Assembly (NCBI GenBank): GCA_905215755.1
Contig: CAJMRE010000060.1
Span: 1-5,519 of the forward strand
Direction: 5' to 3'
DNA length: 5,519 bases
From: an uncultured bacterium
GTDB lineage: Bacteria; Actinomycetota; Coriobacteriia; Coriobacteriales; Coriobacteriaceae
In this document: one piece after another, positions 5,340 to 5,519 of the stretch
How positions within the stretch are numbered: position 1 is the stretch's first letter
Layout of the letters: the number at the start of each line of letters is the position of its first letter
Program-made: the position numbers and the translations under genes
Notes under the pieces: model-generated
Databases searched by the model: none
Told to the model about the DNA's origin: nothing
The model's input: only the letters and a program-made list of their open reading frames with translations

Positions 5340-5519
5340 GCTTTTGTTTTGGTTCGCGCCATGTGGGGGTGGTGGCGACGTGCATTTTTGCGAGTATTCT
5401 GCAATCGAAGGCCCCTGCATAGCGACCTCGGGCAAAAAATCGGGATTTCTCGATGTTTTCTACAAATGATGGGCGGGGTTATGGGCTGGCAGCGTTTGAT
5501 TTGCAGGGATATTCGCGGT
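5340..5519. other. Intergenic tail with an imperfect inverted repeat; no supported gene
   Basis: I see no gene with a start signal here. The segment 5390-5406 (GCGAGTATTCTGCAATC) is an imperfect reverse complement of 5498-5516: the latter, reversed, reads GCGAATATCCCTGCAAATC, differing by two substitutions and two single-base insertions. The arms enclose about 90 bases, including a smaller AT-rich dyad at 5434-5459. A short frame from ATG 5466 (MMGGVMGWQ...) stays open to the right edge, but has no well-placed ribosome-binding site and runs through the right arm, so I do not call it. The block may be an extragenic repeat or the upstream region of a gene beyond the edge. Confidence 0.4.

Noticed and set aside
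5263..5469. 68-residue plus-strand frame after ilvE, and minus-strand frames over the same stretch
   Set aside because: They cross the ilvE terminator. The shared APERK string on both strands simply reflects the inverted repeat; no ribosome-binding site.
5466..5519. Short frame from ATG 5466 open to the right edge
   Set aside because: No well-placed Shine-Dalgarno, only 18 codons visible, and it crosses the right arm of the imperfect inverted repeat. Cannot be supported without the sequence beyond.

Overview
The window is GC-rich, densely coded DNA with strong Shine-Dalgarno sequences and T-tailed hairpin terminators. Together with the protein types and the palindrome built on GGGACAGTCCC, this suggests an anaerobic gut actinobacterium of the Coriobacteriia, most likely Collinsella or a close relative. 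That assignment is inference from style and recollection, not from a marker gene.

Layout, left to right. Positions 3-173 are the 3' end of one ABC exporter half-transporter gene (+). It is followed after one base by a complete second half-transporter (175-2175, +). The two look like the degenerate and catalytic halves of a heterodimeric type IV (TM287/288-like) exporter. A perfect-armed palindrome (2175-2206) abuts the stop codon. Next comes a GC-rich hairpin (2211-2252) placed to terminate both the exporter operon and the convergent cysE gene. cysE (serine O-acetyltransferase, first step of cysteine synthesis) lies on the minus strand, 2290-2994, with a GTG start. A divergent intergenic region of about 220 bases holds candidate promoters for cysE (leftward) and for a DedA-family membrane protein (3218-3865, +). 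A textbook terminator (3894-3933) closes the DedA gene.

A candidate promoter with an AAAACGTTTT palindrome and a leader of about 150 bases precede ilvE (4155-5207, +), the branched-chain amino acid aminotransferase. ilvE ends in a T-tailed hairpin (5270-5306), which is itself enclosed by a 16-bp perfect inverted repeat. The last 180 bases hold no gene I can support, but carry an imperfect inverted repeat (5390-5516) that may be part of an extragenic element.

The four units are functionally independent: a transport/efflux operon, cysteine biosynthesis, envelope maintenance and branched-chain amino acid metabolism. Each has its own terminator or promoter. I see no defence system, CRISPR array, tRNA, rRNA, transposase or phage gene. 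The unusual material is in the intergenic regions: one complex palindrome, one nested inverted repeat around a terminator, one possible terminal-repeat-like element at the right edge, and a possible upstream ORF overlapping the ilvE start.
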